Shown here piece after piece: positions 50,788 to 60,020 of a DNA stretch of 64,000 nucleotides. The notes below the pieces were generated by a model. That model was not told where the DNA came from. It saw only the letters and a program-made list of their open reading frames with translations, and searched no databases. This DNA is from PALSA-612 sp963704335. Lineage in GTDB: Bacteria > Actinomycetota > Thermoleophilia > Gaiellales > Gaiellaceae. Where the stretch lies: assembly GCA_963704335.1 (NCBI GenBank), contig OY969889.1, positions 992,001 through 1,056,000 on the forward strand. Direction: 5' to 3'. The position numbers were made by a program, and so were the translations under genes. Position 1 is the first letter of the stretch. Every line of letters begins with the position of its first letter.

Positions 50788-50800
50788 GGTGTCAGACACC
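50788..50800. repeat. 13-bp palindrome, copy 1
   Basis: GGTGTC-A-GACACC is a perfect palindrome, 3 nt from the trp -35 box. A copy with T in the centre occurs at 50953-50965. The 150 nt between them (50801-50952) holds no convincing gene. Confidence 0.75.
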
Positions 50801-50952
50801 GATTTCGGTTAGAGGCCAAGCGTGCCAACTCCGTGCCAATGAATCCACCGGCTGCGGCTGTGAAGACGCCTGGAGATTGGCGGAATCGCCCTCGCGGGCA
50901 CGACAGAGTACGCCGAGGCGATCGAGGCTGTCGCTTCGGGTCCGACGGACGC

Positions 50953-50965
50953 GGTGTCTGACACC
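50953..50965. repeat. 13-bp palindrome, copy 2
   Basis: GGTGTC-T-GACACC is the second copy of the palindrome. It lies 20 nt from the stop of the rhodanese gene. The pair could be protein-binding sites or the ends of a decayed insertion. Confidence 0.75.
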
Positions 50966-50985
50966 GGCCGCGAGGCGCTCGCGAG

Positions 50986-51723
50986 CTAGCCGGTCTCGGC
51001 GGGCAGGCCCTTGCGGGACCATTCGCTCCACGAGCCCGGATACAGGCGCGCATCCGTACGGCCGGCGCGATGCAGGGCCAGCACGGCCGCGGCGGCCGCC
51101 ACGCCCGACCCGCAGTAGCACGCAACGTCGTTCGCCTCCAGCACTTCTGCAGGCATCTGAGCGCCGCTCGACAGCGGGACGCTCAAGGCGCCGGGGATGT
51201 GGCCCGCCACAGGATCGAGGCCCAGCGCCTCGCCGCGGTAGCGGTCCCCCGGCCGAGCGTCGACGAGCACGAGGCTCGGGTCGCCGAGCCGCTCGAGGAT
51301 CTCGTCGGTCGTGATGACGTCGTCTGTCCGCTCTCGTGGAACGAAGACGGCAGGCTCAACCGCTTCGTCGCCCAGTGCGAGCGGCCCGAGCCAGATCCCG
51401 AGCCCTCCGTCGAGCACTCCCGCCTGATCGTGGCCGAAGTGCCGCAGCAACCACCAGAGCCTCGCTGCCCCGCCCGTCATGCCCTCGTCGTACGCGACGG
51501 CGAGCGTGCCTGCGCCGATGCCTGCACGACCGGCAGCTGCCGCAAACTGCTCCGCCGACGGTAGCGGGTGACGGCCGCCCACTTCCGGCGGCACCGACAG
51601 GTCCGAGAGCTCCGTGTCGAGGTCGAGGTACGCCGCGCCCGGGATGTGCCCCTCGAGGTAGCGCCGGCGGGCTGCAGGAGGATCGGCGAGGTCGTAGCGG
51701 CAGTCGGCGAAGCGAATCTCCAC
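50986..51723 (-). CDS. Thiosulfate/3-mercaptopyruvate sulfurtransferase (two-domain rhodanese)
   Basis: The product has 245 residues in tandem rhodanese domains. The N-terminal domain (about 1-110) has FADCRYDL and EGHIPGAAYLDLD. The C-terminal domain carries the active Cys in VACYCGSGVAAA and VDARPGDRYRGE. It is a little shorter than the 280 residues common in the family. It transfers sulfane sulfur to cyanide or thiols and might feed Fe-S assembly, but it is far from the suf genes. Confidence 0.9.
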   Translation of the reverse strand: MEIRFADCRYDLADPPAARRRYLEGHIPGAAYLDLDTELSDLSVPPEVGGRHPLPSAEQFAAAAGRAGIGAGTLAVAYDEGMTGGAARLWWLLRHFGHDQAGVLDGGLGIWLGPLALGDEAVEPAVFVPRERTDDVITTDEILERLGDPSLVLVDARPGDRYRGEALGLDPVAGHIPGALSVPLSSGAQMPAEVLEANDVACYCGSGVAAAAAVLALHRAGRTDARLYPGSWSEWSRKGLPAETG

Positions 51724-51740
51724 GCTGGCAGTATGTCCGC

Positions 51741-52193
51741 GTGGGTATCTGGTCGGACGACTGGGAGAGCGGGCCTGAGGACGACTGGTCCGGCGGTGGC
51801 GGCAGCTCGAAGCGGCTCGCTCCGCCCGGAGGGATGCTGGGCGTCAGCGTCTACGAGTTACCGTCCGACGGGTACGGCGTGTACCACTTCCACCACGGAT
51901 CGGAGGAGCTGCTGATCGTGCTGCGAGGACAGCCGACGCTCCGCACGCCAGACGGCGAGCGGCAGCTGGACGAGGGCGAGGCCGTCTACTTCCCGCCGGG
52001 GCCGGAGGGGGCGCATGGTCTCACGAACCGCACGTCGGAGCCCGTCCGCTTCCTGATGGCAGGCACACGCCCGTCTCCCGAGGTCGTCGAGTATCCCGAT
52101 CTCGGGCAGCTGACCGCGCAGTCCCGTCACGAGTCGCAAGCAGGTGAGCAGCTCTTCGTGATTCACCAGCTCGTAGACCCGCCGGCCGAGTAA
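51741..52193 (+). CDS. Cupin-domain protein
   Basis: The product has 150 residues from a GTG 17 nt from the divergent rhodanese gene; the frame is open upstream only as antisense of that gene. The cupin core is GYGVYHFHHGSEELLIVLRGQPTLRTPDG (core HFHHGSEELLIVLRG), followed by GEAVYFPPGPEGAHGLTN with the last metal-ligand His. His-His-Glu-His ligands are complete. It is perhaps a small-molecule-binding or dioxygenase-like protein; the substrate is unknown. Confidence 0.85.
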   Translation: MGIWSDDWESGPEDDWSGGGGSSKRLAPPGGMLGVSVYELPSDGYGVYHFHHGSEELLIVLRGQPTLRTPDGERQLDEGEAVYFPPGPEGAHGLTNRTSEPVRFLMAGTRPSPEVVEYPDLGQLTAQSRHESQAGEQLFVIHQLVDPPAE

Positions 52194-52199
52194 CGAGCG

Positions 52200-52229
52200 T
52201 TGCGATATGGCCGGGGTGGCTGCTAAGGT
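52200..52229 (+). promoter_or_regulatory. Promoter of the first ABC exporter operon
   Basis: TTGCGA (52200-52205), an 18-nt spacer and TAAGGT (52224-52229) precede the ATPase gene by about 110 nt. The leader contains a GC-rich inverted repeat (GCCCG/CGGGC near 52276-52294) and a five-codon frame from the ATG at 52239. Confidence 0.5.
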
Positions 52230-52337
52230 GGCTGCGCGATGTTGCTCCTCGGCTGACGCCTGAGTTCCCGTGTGCCGCCCGCGTTCACCCCGGGCAGTGC
52301 AGCCGTGTCCGCCGTTTCATCTGATCAGGAGCACCGC

Positions 52338-53141
52338 ATGTATGCAGTCGAAGTGGACAACCTGCGCAAGGAGTTCCGTCGCCGCAAGGGCCGCAAGCGC
52401 GTGCGCTTCCCGGCGCTCAAGGACGTCTCGTTCACCATGGAGCGCGGCGAGACGGTCGCCATCCTGGGCCAGAACGGGTCCGGCAAGTCGACGCTGGTCC
52501 GTCTGCTCGCGACGCTGCTGCTGCACGATGGAGGCTCCGCGCGGGTCTTCGGGCACGATGTCTTTACCGAGCCGCGGCCCGTGCGCAAGCTCATCACCCG
52601 CGTCTCGGTCGAGGCCTCGTTCTTCAAGAAGATGTCGGCGGCCGAGAACCTGAGCTACGCGGCGCGCTTCTACGGCATGACGGCCGGCCAGACGCGCTCG
52701 AAGATCCCCGAGATCCTGACCCGGGTCGGCTTCCCTGTGGACCGGCGCGGTGAGTCGATGGAGAACCTCTCGCGCGGCATGCAGCAGAAAGTCGCTCTGG
52801 CGCGGGCGCTGCTCACGTCGCCTGTCTTGTTGCTGCTCGACGAGCCGACGACGGGCCTCGACCCGCGCTCGAAGCAGGAGGTCCAGCAGTTCATCCGCGA
52901 GATCCGCGACACGCACGAGGCGACGATCCTGCTCTGCACGCACGACCTCGCCGAGGCCGAGGCCCTCGCCGACCGCGTCGGCATCCTCGACCGCGGCCAG
53001 CTGCTTGCGCTTGCGCCCGCCGACGAGCTCAAGGAGCGCTACGGCGTTGAGACGTTGGAGGAGGCGTTCTTCGCCGCCACCGGCCGCGGGTTCGAGGAGG
53101 AGATGGACGAGGACGACGTCGAGCGCGAGGTGTTCGCGTGA
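52338..53141 (+). CDS. ABC transporter ATP-binding protein (ABC-2/DrrA-like)
   Basis: The product has 267 residues from the ATG at 52338, with CAGGAG 7 nt upstream. Walker A GQNGSGKST, signature LSRGMQQKVALA, Walker B LLLLDEPTTGLD and H-loop LCTHDLAEAE are complete. A DrrA-type C-terminal part follows. It drives the permease encoded 106 nt downstream. The stop codon sits inside a 14-bp perfect hairpin. Confidence 0.93.
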   Translation: MYAVEVDNLRKEFRRRKGRKRVRFPALKDVSFTMERGETVAILGQNGSGKSTLVRLLATLLLHDGGSARVFGHDVFTEPRPVRKLITRVSVEASFFKKMSAAENLSYAARFYGMTAGQTRSKIPEILTRVGFPVDRRGESMENLSRGMQQKVALARALLTSPVLLLLDEPTTGLDPRSKQEVQQFIREIRDTHEATILLCTHDLAEAEALADRVGILDRGQLLALAPADELKERYGVETLEEAFFAATGRGFEEEMDEDDVEREVFA

Positions 53142-53229
53142 GCCGTGCTCACGCGAACACGGGGAGGGGGACTCGGGGGAACCGAGAGGTTCCCCCTTGC
53201 GCCGCACCGTGGCTCGGCCACGGCGCGGC
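53130..53229. repeat. Hairpin element, copy 2 (divergent), three hairpins in series
   Basis: GTGTTCGCGTGAGC-CGT-GCTCACGCGAACAC (53130-53160) includes the stop codon of the ATPase gene. GGGGGAACC-GAGA-GGTTCCCCC (53175-53196) matches the second hairpin of the copies at 28059 and 59775. GCCGCACCGTGG...CCACGGCGCGGC (53201-53229) has one mismatch. It lies inside an operon, so it may tune the mRNA ratio of ATPase and permease or protect mRNA ends. Confidence 0.8.
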
Positions 53230-53247
53230 GGGAAGGGAGGTCTTCGC

Positions 53248-54081
53248 ATGAGGGCCCTGGTCGGGACGATGCGCGCCGAATTGATCGGCGCGGCAGGCGT
53301 CGTCGAACGCAATCTCTATCTCACGAAGCGGTACATCCTGTGGGACCTCGCGTTCTTCGTCTGGACGGTGGCGAACACGCTGACGATCGTGTTCATCGCC
53401 AAGGGCATCGAGGCTACGGGCGGCGTGCTCGACGTCGAGCAGGCGACCGCATCGTTGCTGATCGGCGCAGTCGTCTGGGCATACCTCGGGATCATCTTCG
53501 AGTTCCTCACCGAGACGGTCGCCTGGGAGCGCTGGGAGGGGACGATCGAGTACACGTTCATGGCCCCGCTGTCGCGGTCGATGCACCTGGCCGGGCAGGG
53601 CTTCTTCGCGATCCTCTACGGCCTCGTCCGCGCGGTGCTGCTGTTCATCGTGGTTGCGTTCTTCTTCGACCTGTCGTTCCCTGACGCGAACTTCGCAGCG
53701 GCGTTCGTCGTGCTCGTGATCTCGTCGGTCTCGTTCATCGGCATCGGGATGATGACCTCGGTCATGCCGCTCATCTCCCCGGAGAAGGGGATGCAGCTCG
53801 GCTTCATCGCCCAGGGCATGCTGCTCGTCGTCTCGGGCGTCTACTACCCCGTGTCGGTGCTGCCGGAGTGGATGCAGGCCCTGTCGAAGATCTCACCTGC
53901 CACGTATGCGCTCGAAGGCATCCGCGCCGCGATTCTCGACGGCGACGGCCTCAACACGATGTGGAGCGTGATCTGGCCGTTGCTCATCATCGGGGCAGTG
54001 TCGGTGCCGCTCGGCCTGTGGGTGTTCCACCGTGGCGAGGTGTACGCGAAAAGGCACGGGAAGCTGAAGCGAAGCGGATGA
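53248..54081 (+). CDS. ABC-2 family permease
   Basis: The product has 277 residues from the ATG at 53248 with SD GGGAGG. About six transmembrane helices occur, with the ABC-2 signature region GMQLGFIAQGMLLVVSGVYYPVSVLPEWMQALSKISPATYALEGIR (core SGVYYPVSVLPEWMQ). It partners the ATPase upstream as an exporter of lipids, polymers or drugs. Its stop overlaps the next gene (ATGA). Confidence 0.9.
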   Translation: MRALVGTMRAELIGAAGVVERNLYLTKRYILWDLAFFVWTVANTLTIVFIAKGIEATGGVLDVEQATASLLIGAVVWAYLGIIFEFLTETVAWERWEGTIEYTFMAPLSRSMHLAGQGFFAILYGLVRAVLLFIVVAFFFDLSFPDANFAAAFVVLVISSVSFIGIGMMTSVMPLISPEKGMQLGFIAQGMLLVVSGVYYPVSVLPEWMQALSKISPATYALEGIRAAILDGDGLNTMWSVIWPLLIIGAVSVPLGLWVFHRGEVYAKRHGKLKRSG

Positions 54082-54784
54082 CGAACTACTTCGAAGCGGA
54101 GGTCGCCGCGCGCTACGACGCCTCCACCGGGCATGAGTTCGAGCCCGCCGTCATTGCCGCCACCGTCGACGTGCTGGCCGACCTCGCGGGCGACGGCGCG
54201 GCGCTCGAGCTCGGGATCGGCACCGGCCGCATAGCCCTGCCCCTCGCGGCGCGCGGTGTGCCCGTGCACGGGATCGATCTCTCGTCGGACATGGTCGCGC
54301 AGCTCCGCGCCAAGGCGGGCGGCGGCGAGATACCGGTGGCGATCGGCGACTTCGCAACAACGCGGGTCGACGGACGCTTCTCGCTCGTCTACGTCGTCTT
54401 CAACACGATCATGAACCTGACGACGCAGGACGCCCAGGTCGCGTGTTTCCAGAACGCTGCCGCCCATCTCGACCCAGGCGGTGCGTTCGTCGTCGAGGTC
54501 GGGGTCCCGAGCGGTCGCGCGCTCGCGGTCTTCGACCTGAGCGACACACACGTGGGTGTCGACGAGTACGAGCCGGCCACACAGCGGCTCGTCTCCCACC
54601 ACTTCACACTCGTCGACGATCGGTGGGAGCGACAGTCGGTGCCCTTCCGTTCGAATTCGCCGGGCGAGCTCGACCTGATGGCGCGGATCGCCGGGATGTC
54701 GCTACGCGAGCGCTGGGGCGGCTGGGGGCGAGAGCCGTTCACCGGTGAGAGCGGGAAGCACGTGTCGGTCTGGGAGAAGCTCGG

Positions 54785-54788
<4 letters not shown>
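54078..54788 (+). CDS. SAM-dependent methyltransferase
   Basis: The product has 236 residues from an ATG that overlaps the permease stop. It has motif I ALELGIGTGRIALPLA, then VHGIDLSSDMVAQL, and FSLVYVVFNTIMNLTTQDAQ (core YVVFNTIMNL). The fold is class I. It is placed between two ABC-2 exporters and coupled to both by overlaps, so it may modify the exported compound. The substrate is unknown. Confidence 0.88.
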
Positions 54789-55764
<976 letters not shown>

Positions 55765-55768
<4 letters not shown>

Positions 55769-56607
55769 GTACCGCTGCCGCGCCCCTCGGCGATGCGGGG
55801 CGGGTGCGCTCGTTCGTCGACTTCTACCTGACGACGATGCGCACGCAGATCTCGATTCAGTTCCAGTACCGCGCTGCCGCGTACATGTACCTGCTGGGCA
55901 TGGTCGCCGAGCCGGTGATCTACCTCGTAGTCTGGACGACGATCGCCGAGGAGTCGGGTGGCTCGGTCGGCGGACTGACGACGGGCGAGCTGGCTGCCTA
56001 CTACATCGTCTGGACGTTCGTCCGCAACATGAACCTCGTTTTTACGCCGTTCGGCTGGGAGTGGCGGATCCGCGAAGGCGAGCTCTCCGGCCAGTTGCTG
56101 CGCCCGCTGCATCCGATCCATTACGACATCGCGGGCTTCGCCGGCGGGAAGCTGCCCTGGTTGGTCATGTACCTGCCGATCGCGGTCGTGCTCACTCTGG
56201 TCTTCGACCCGACATTCGACTTCCGCGTGGCCGAGATTGCCGCCTTCGCAATCGCCATCTGGGGCGCGTACCTCATCCGGTCGTTCAACCAGTCGGCGCT
56301 CGGGCTCATGTGCTTCTGGACGACGCGCGTCGGAGCGGCGTTCTCGCTCTACGTCATGGTCGAGCTGCTGCTCTCCGGGCGGCTCGTGCCCATGACGCTG
56401 ATGCCCGACTGGGTGCAGACGCTCGCCTGGTTCCTGCCGTTCCAGTGGACGTTCTTCTTCCCGATCGAGACGCTCGTGGGCGATCTCTCCAACCTCGAGC
56501 TGCTCGCCGGGCTTGGCATGCAACTGTTCTGGACCCTCGTCGGTATCGCCCTCTTTGCGCTGATCTGGCGGCGGGCCGTCCGCCACTACACGGCGGTCGG
56601 GAACTGA
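55765..56607 (+). CDS. ABC-2 family permease (DUF990-like), first of a pair
   Basis: The product has 280 residues with six predicted helices. Typical features are the N-terminal RAAAYMYLLGMVAEPVIYLVVW (core MVAEPVIYLVVW), WRIREGELSGQLLRPLHPI (core EGELSGQLLRPLHPI) and the C-terminal FLPFQWTFFFPIETLVG (core FPIETLVG). The EGELSGQLLRPL loop is thought to contact the ATPase. It is coupled by ATGA to the ATPase gene. Confidence 0.9.
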
Positions 56608-57392
56608 TGGCCACGCTGCGCGTTGCCCTACTGCACCTGCGGGTCGGGATCATGAACGACCTCCAATACCGCGTGAACTTCGCACTCCAGGTGCTCCAGT
56701 CGCTTCTGGCACTGGCCACCGGGCTCGTCGTGTTCGCCCTCGTCTACTCGCACACGACGGAGCTCAACGGCTGGTCGCAGAACGAGCTGCTCGCCGTGCT
56801 CGGCGTCCAGCTCATGATGGCCGGCGTCATCCACGCCGTCATCCAGCCGAACATGATGGCCTTCACCGAGGAAGTCCGCGACGGGAAGCTCGATCACGCT
56901 CTGACGAAGCCCGTCGACTCGCAGATGCTCGTCAGCGTACGCCGGGTGGAGGTCTGGCAGGCCGTCGACGTGCTGACGGGAGCGGGATTGATCGTGGTCT
57001 CAGTGATGCGCCTCGGCACCGATCTTGGGGTACTCGAGATCCTCGCGTTCGCCGTCGCGCTCGCCTTCGGCGTCGTTCTTCTCTACTGCTTCTGGATGCT
57101 GCTCGCGACCCTCGCCTTCTGGGTCGTGAACCTCTGGCACTTGCCGGAGCTCTTCGAGGGCGTCTTCCAGACGGGACGCTGGCCGATCGGGATCTACCCG
57201 ACGTGGCTCCGGTTCAGCGTGACGTTCCTCGTGCCGATCGCGTTCGCGGTGACGGTGCCGGCCGAGGCGGTGACGTCCAGGCTGGAGTGGCAGACGCTGG
57301 CGCTGGCGGCCGGCTTTTCCGTCGTGCTCTTCGGCATCACGCGCTGGTTCTGGCGTTACGGGCTGAAGAACTACACCGGCGCGTCGGCGTGA
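56607..57392 (+). CDS. ABC-2 family permease (DUF990-like), second of a pair
   Basis: The product has 261 residues from an ATG overlapping the previous stop. It has six helices and the parallel loop VRDGKLDHALTKPVDSQML (core DGKLDHALTKPVD) that matches EGELSGQLLRPL of its partner. The pair forms a heterodimeric channel. The C-terminus ends KNYTGASA, and its last codons overlap the next GTG. Confidence 0.9.
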   Translation: MATLRVALLHLRVGIMNDLQYRVNFALQVLQSLLALATGLVVFALVYSHTTELNGWSQNELLAVLGVQLMMAGVIHAVIQPNMMAFTEEVRDGKLDHALTKPVDSQMLVSVRRVEVWQAVDVLTGAGLIVVSVMRLGTDLGVLEILAFAVALAFGVVLLYCFWMLLATLAFWVVNLWHLPELFEGVFQTGRWPIGIYPTWLRFSVTFLVPIAFAVTVPAEAVTSRLEWQTLALAAGFSVVLFGITRWFWRYGLKNYTGASA

Positions 57393-58186
57393 CCTCGGCC
57401 GCTGCGCAGACCTGGCACTACGGCCTCGTCTCGCGCTGGTGGGCGGAGTTCAACCTCGACGGCCCGGAGATCGAGTGGTTCAGGCAGTTCGTCGAGGCAG
57501 GACAGCCGGCGCTTGACGCCGGCTGCGGGACAGGTCGTCTGCTCGTTCCGTACCTCCGCGCCGGGCTGGACATCGACGGCTGCGATGTCTCCCCCGACAT
57601 GCTCGAGCGTGTTCGCGAACGCTGCGAGAGCGAGGGATTGCCGCAGCCCAACCTCTATGCCCAGGCGCTGGACAAGCTCGACCTCCCGCGCCGCTACCGG
57701 ACAATCCTCGTGTGCGGTGTCCTGGGCCTCGGAGGCTCGGACCTGACCGCTGCGCTGCGGCGCCTGTACGACCATCTCGAGCCCGGCGGACTGCTGGTCG
57801 CCGACAACGAGGTTCCGTACGCTCAGACATGGCTCTGGAAGTACTTTCTGAAGGAAGAGCGCAGTGTCTTACCGCGGCCATGGCGCGAGAGTGGTGAGCG
57901 GCGGACGACGGCGGACGGCAGCGAGCTCGAGCTCCGCTCACGGGTGACCGACGTCGATCCGCTCGCGCAGCTTGCGACGATGGAGATGAACGCGCGTCTG
58001 TGGCACGGCGCCGAGCTCGTCGCCGAGGAGCAACACACGCTCACGATGACGCTCCACTCGACACGTGAGATCGTGCTCGAGCTCGAGGCGGCGGCCTTCG
58101 TCGACATCGAGCTGCGCGCGGGGTATGAAGACCGGCCGCCGACGGCGGACGACGACTTCGTGGTCTTCGTCGCGCACAAGGCCTGA
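57389..58186 (+). CDS. SAM-dependent methyltransferase
   Basis: The product has 265 residues from a GTG overlapping the permease stop. It has motif I ALDAGCGTGRLLVPYL, then IDGCDVSPDMLERV, and TILVCGVLGLGG, followed by a long C-terminal beta region. It is unlike the methyltransferase at 54078 in sequence, so the exporter cluster carries two different enzymes. The substrate is unknown. Confidence 0.88.
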   Translation: MTSAAAQTWHYGLVSRWWAEFNLDGPEIEWFRQFVEAGQPALDAGCGTGRLLVPYLRAGLDIDGCDVSPDMLERVRERCESEGLPQPNLYAQALDKLDLPRRYRTILVCGVLGLGGSDLTAALRRLYDHLEPGGLLVADNEVPYAQTWLWKYFLKEERSVLPRPWRESGERRTTADGSELELRSRVTDVDPLAQLATMEMNARLWHGAELVAEEQHTLTMTLHSTREIVLELEAAAFVDIELRAGYEDRPPTADDDFVVFVAHKA

Positions 58187-58189
58187 GGG

Positions 58190-58219
58190 TTGGCTTCGTC
58201 CGTCCAGGCCCGCTAGACT
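58190..58219 (+). promoter_or_regulatory. glnA promoter
   Basis: TTGGCT (58190-58195), an 18-nt spacer and TAGACT (58214-58219) begin 4 nt after the upstream operon ends. The start should be near 58226, giving a leader of about 87 nt that contains two overlapping hairpins. Confidence 0.65.
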
Positions 58220-58232
58220 GCGTGGCGTAGTC

Positions 58233-58272
58233 GAGGCGACGGAGCCTCGGGCAGCACTGCCCGGGGCTTTTT
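58233..58272 (+). terminator. Leader terminator with overlapping alternative hairpin
   Basis: GCCTCGGGCA-GCAC-TGCCCGGGGC (58244-58267) followed by TTTTT is an intrinsic terminator 41 nt before glnA. GAGGC (58233-58237) can instead pair with GCCTC (58244-58248), which is part of the terminator stem. The two structures exclude each other, as in attenuators. The hairpin may also simply end the upstream ABC operon. Confidence 0.7.
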
Positions 58273-58312
58273 GCATTTCTGGAACCGGTCCGGGACGTCT
58301 AGAGGAGGAGCG

Positions 58313-59683
58313 ATGACGCAGATGGCAGAGACGAGAGACAGGGCAACGAGCGATCCGGCCGAGCGAGGTCGCGTGCTCGAGCGCATCAAGGAGGAGGGCG
58401 TCGACTTCCTGCTCCTCTGGTTCACCGACCTCGAGGGACATCTCAAGAGCTTCGCCGTCACGCCCGCGGAGATCGAGAGCGCGCTCGACGACGGGATGGG
58501 CTTCGACGGCTCGTCGATCACCGGCTTCAACGCCATCGAGGAGTCGGACATGGTCGCGATCCCCGATCCGACGACCTTTCAGCTCATGCCCTATTCGGAG
58601 GGCGACCGCTCGAAGGTGGGGCGGATGATCTGCGACGTCGTGACGCCGGACGGGCAGCCCTACGAAGGCGACCCCCGCTACGTGCTCCGGCGCGCCGTCG
58701 AGCGCATGCGCGACATGGGCTTCGACACATTCAACATCGGGCCGGAGCTCGAGTACTTCCTCTTCAAGAGCGCCGACGATCCGACGACGCTCGACGAGGG
58801 CGGTTACTTCGCGCAGACGACGCTCGACGCGGCGACGGAGCTGCGCCAGGAGACGATCCACGCGCTCGAGTCGATGGGCATCCCGGTCGAGTACGCGCAC
58901 CACGAGGTGGGGCCGTCCCAGCACGAGATCGACGTGCGGTACGCGGACGCGCTCGACATGGCCGACCACGTGCTCACCTACCGGCTGATCGTGAAGGAGA
59001 TCGCAGCGAAGAACGGCGTCTACGCGACGTTCATGCCGAAGCCGATCTTCGGCGAGAACGGGTCGGGCATGCATACGCACCAGTCGTTGTTCACCGACGG
59101 CCGCAACGCGTTCTTCGACGCCGACGACAAGTGGCACCTGTCCGACGTAGGGAAGGCGTTCATCGCCGGCCAGCTACGGCACGCTCGTGAGATCGCCGGC
59201 GTGTTCGCGCAGTGGGTGAACTCGTACAAGCGGCTTGTCCCGGGCTACGAGGCGCCCGTGTACGTGGCCTGGTCGCAGCGCAACCGCTCGGCGCTCATCC
59301 GCATCCCGCTGTACAAGCCGGGCTCGGAGCAGGCAACGCGAGCCGAGATCCGTTGCCCGGACCCCGCGTGCAACCCCTACCTGACGTTCGCGTGCCTCTT
59401 GCACGCGGGCCTCGAGGGCATCGAGAAGGGCTACGAGCTGCCCGACCCGATGGAGACGAACCTCTATCACCTGACCGCGGAGCAGCGGCGCGAGCGGGGG
59501 ATCGTCTCGCTGCCGGAGACGCTCGGCGAGGCGATCGACGAGCTCTCGCAGTCCGAGCTGGTCCGCAAGGCGCTCGGCAAGCACATCTTCGACCGCTACG
59601 TCGAGATCAAGCGGAAGGAGTGGGACGACTACCGGGTACAGCTCACGACGTGGGAGATGGAGCGCTATCTCGCCGCTCTCTAG
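58313..59683 (+). CDS. glnA: Glutamine synthetase, type I
   Basis: The product has 456 residues from the ATG at 58313 with SD GAGGAGGAG; the frame is open upstream through the terminator. Active-site motifs: GFDGSSITGF, GPELEYFLF, GSGMHTHQSLF and the NRSALIRIP stretch. A Tyr occurs at the adenylylation position (NLYHLT), but the short length and sequence fit the GSI-alpha type, which is often not adenylylated. It makes glutamine from glutamate and ammonia. The last 23 nt recur at 59808-59830. Confidence 0.95.
   Translation: MTQMAETRDRATSDPAERGRVLERIKEEGVDFLLLWFTDLEGHLKSFAVTPAEIESALDDGMGFDGSSITGFNAIEESDMVAIPDPTTFQLMPYSEGDRSKVGRMICDVVTPDGQPYEGDPRYVLRRAVERMRDMGFDTFNIGPELEYFLFKSADDPTTLDEGGYFAQTTLDAATELRQETIHALESMGIPVEYAHHEVGPSQHEIDVRYADALDMADHVLTYRLIVKEIAAKNGVYATFMPKPIFGENGSGMHTHQSLFTDGRNAFFDADDKWHLSDVGKAFIAGQLRHAREIAGVFAQWVNSYKRLVPGYEAPVYVAWSQRNRSALIRIPLYKPGSEQATRAEIRCPDPACNPYLTFACLLHAGLEGIEKGYELPDPMETNLYHLTAEQRRERGIVSLPETLGEAIDELSQSELVRKALGKHIFDRYVEIKRKEWDDYRVQLTTWEMERYLAAL
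59661..59683 (+). repeat. glnA 3'-end direct repeat, copy 1
   Basis: The last 23 nt of glnA, including the stop codon, match 59808-59830 at 22 of 23 positions. The two copies flank the hairpin element at 59707-59801. Confidence 0.85.
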
Positions 59684-59706
59684 CCCGGCTCGCAGCGTTG
59701 TCTGAG

Positions 59707-59801
59707 ACGGTGGCGGGCTTTGCCCGCCACCGTCCACGGACGCTGGACAACGAGAAGTCGTGAAGAAGGGGGTTCACGGGGGAAACATGGTTTCCCCCGT
59801 G
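59707..59801. repeat. Hairpin element, copy 3
   Basis: ACGGTGGCGGGC-TTT-GCCCGCCACCGT (59707-59733) and CACGGGGGAAAC-ATG-GTTTCCCCCGTG (59775-59801) are perfect stems. Between them lies GAGAAGTCGTGAAGAAGGGGG, close to the linker of copy 1 (AGTCGTGAAG shared). This copy is flanked by the 23-nt glnA tail repeats. Confidence 0.85.
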
Positions 59802-59807
59802 TGGTGA

Positions 59808-59830
59808 AGCGCTATCTCGCCGCTCTGTAG
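59808..59830 (+). repeat. glnA 3'-end direct repeat, copy 2 (non-coding)
   Basis: This is a second copy of the glnA end, with a stop codon at the same place. It is not attached to an open frame of any length. From here to 60020 there is no gene; the stretch holds CCCCGCC...GGCGGGG (near 59875-59900), CGAGCTGC-TCTATG-GCAGCTCG (near 59918) and a weak promoter-like TTGCC/TAAGAT (near 59838-59863). Confidence 0.8.
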
Positions 59831-60020
59831 CAAACGATTGCCTCCGCTTCCGCCGGGGTAAGATCGCCTCTACGCCCCGCCTCTTTGCGGCGGCGGGGTT
59901 GACTGACGGCCGACTGCGAGCTGCTCTATGGCAGCTCGTGGTCGTTTCTGGGAACGGATTCGCGCACCCGAAGGGCCCGGGCCCCTCCCCGGGTCCAACG
60001 GTGTCCTCAGCGATCCGCGA

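Noticed and set aside
58233..58272. glnA leader as a known glutamine riboswitch
   Set aside because: The conserved core nucleotides of the glnA/Downstream-peptide motifs are not visible; only competing hairpins can be supported.
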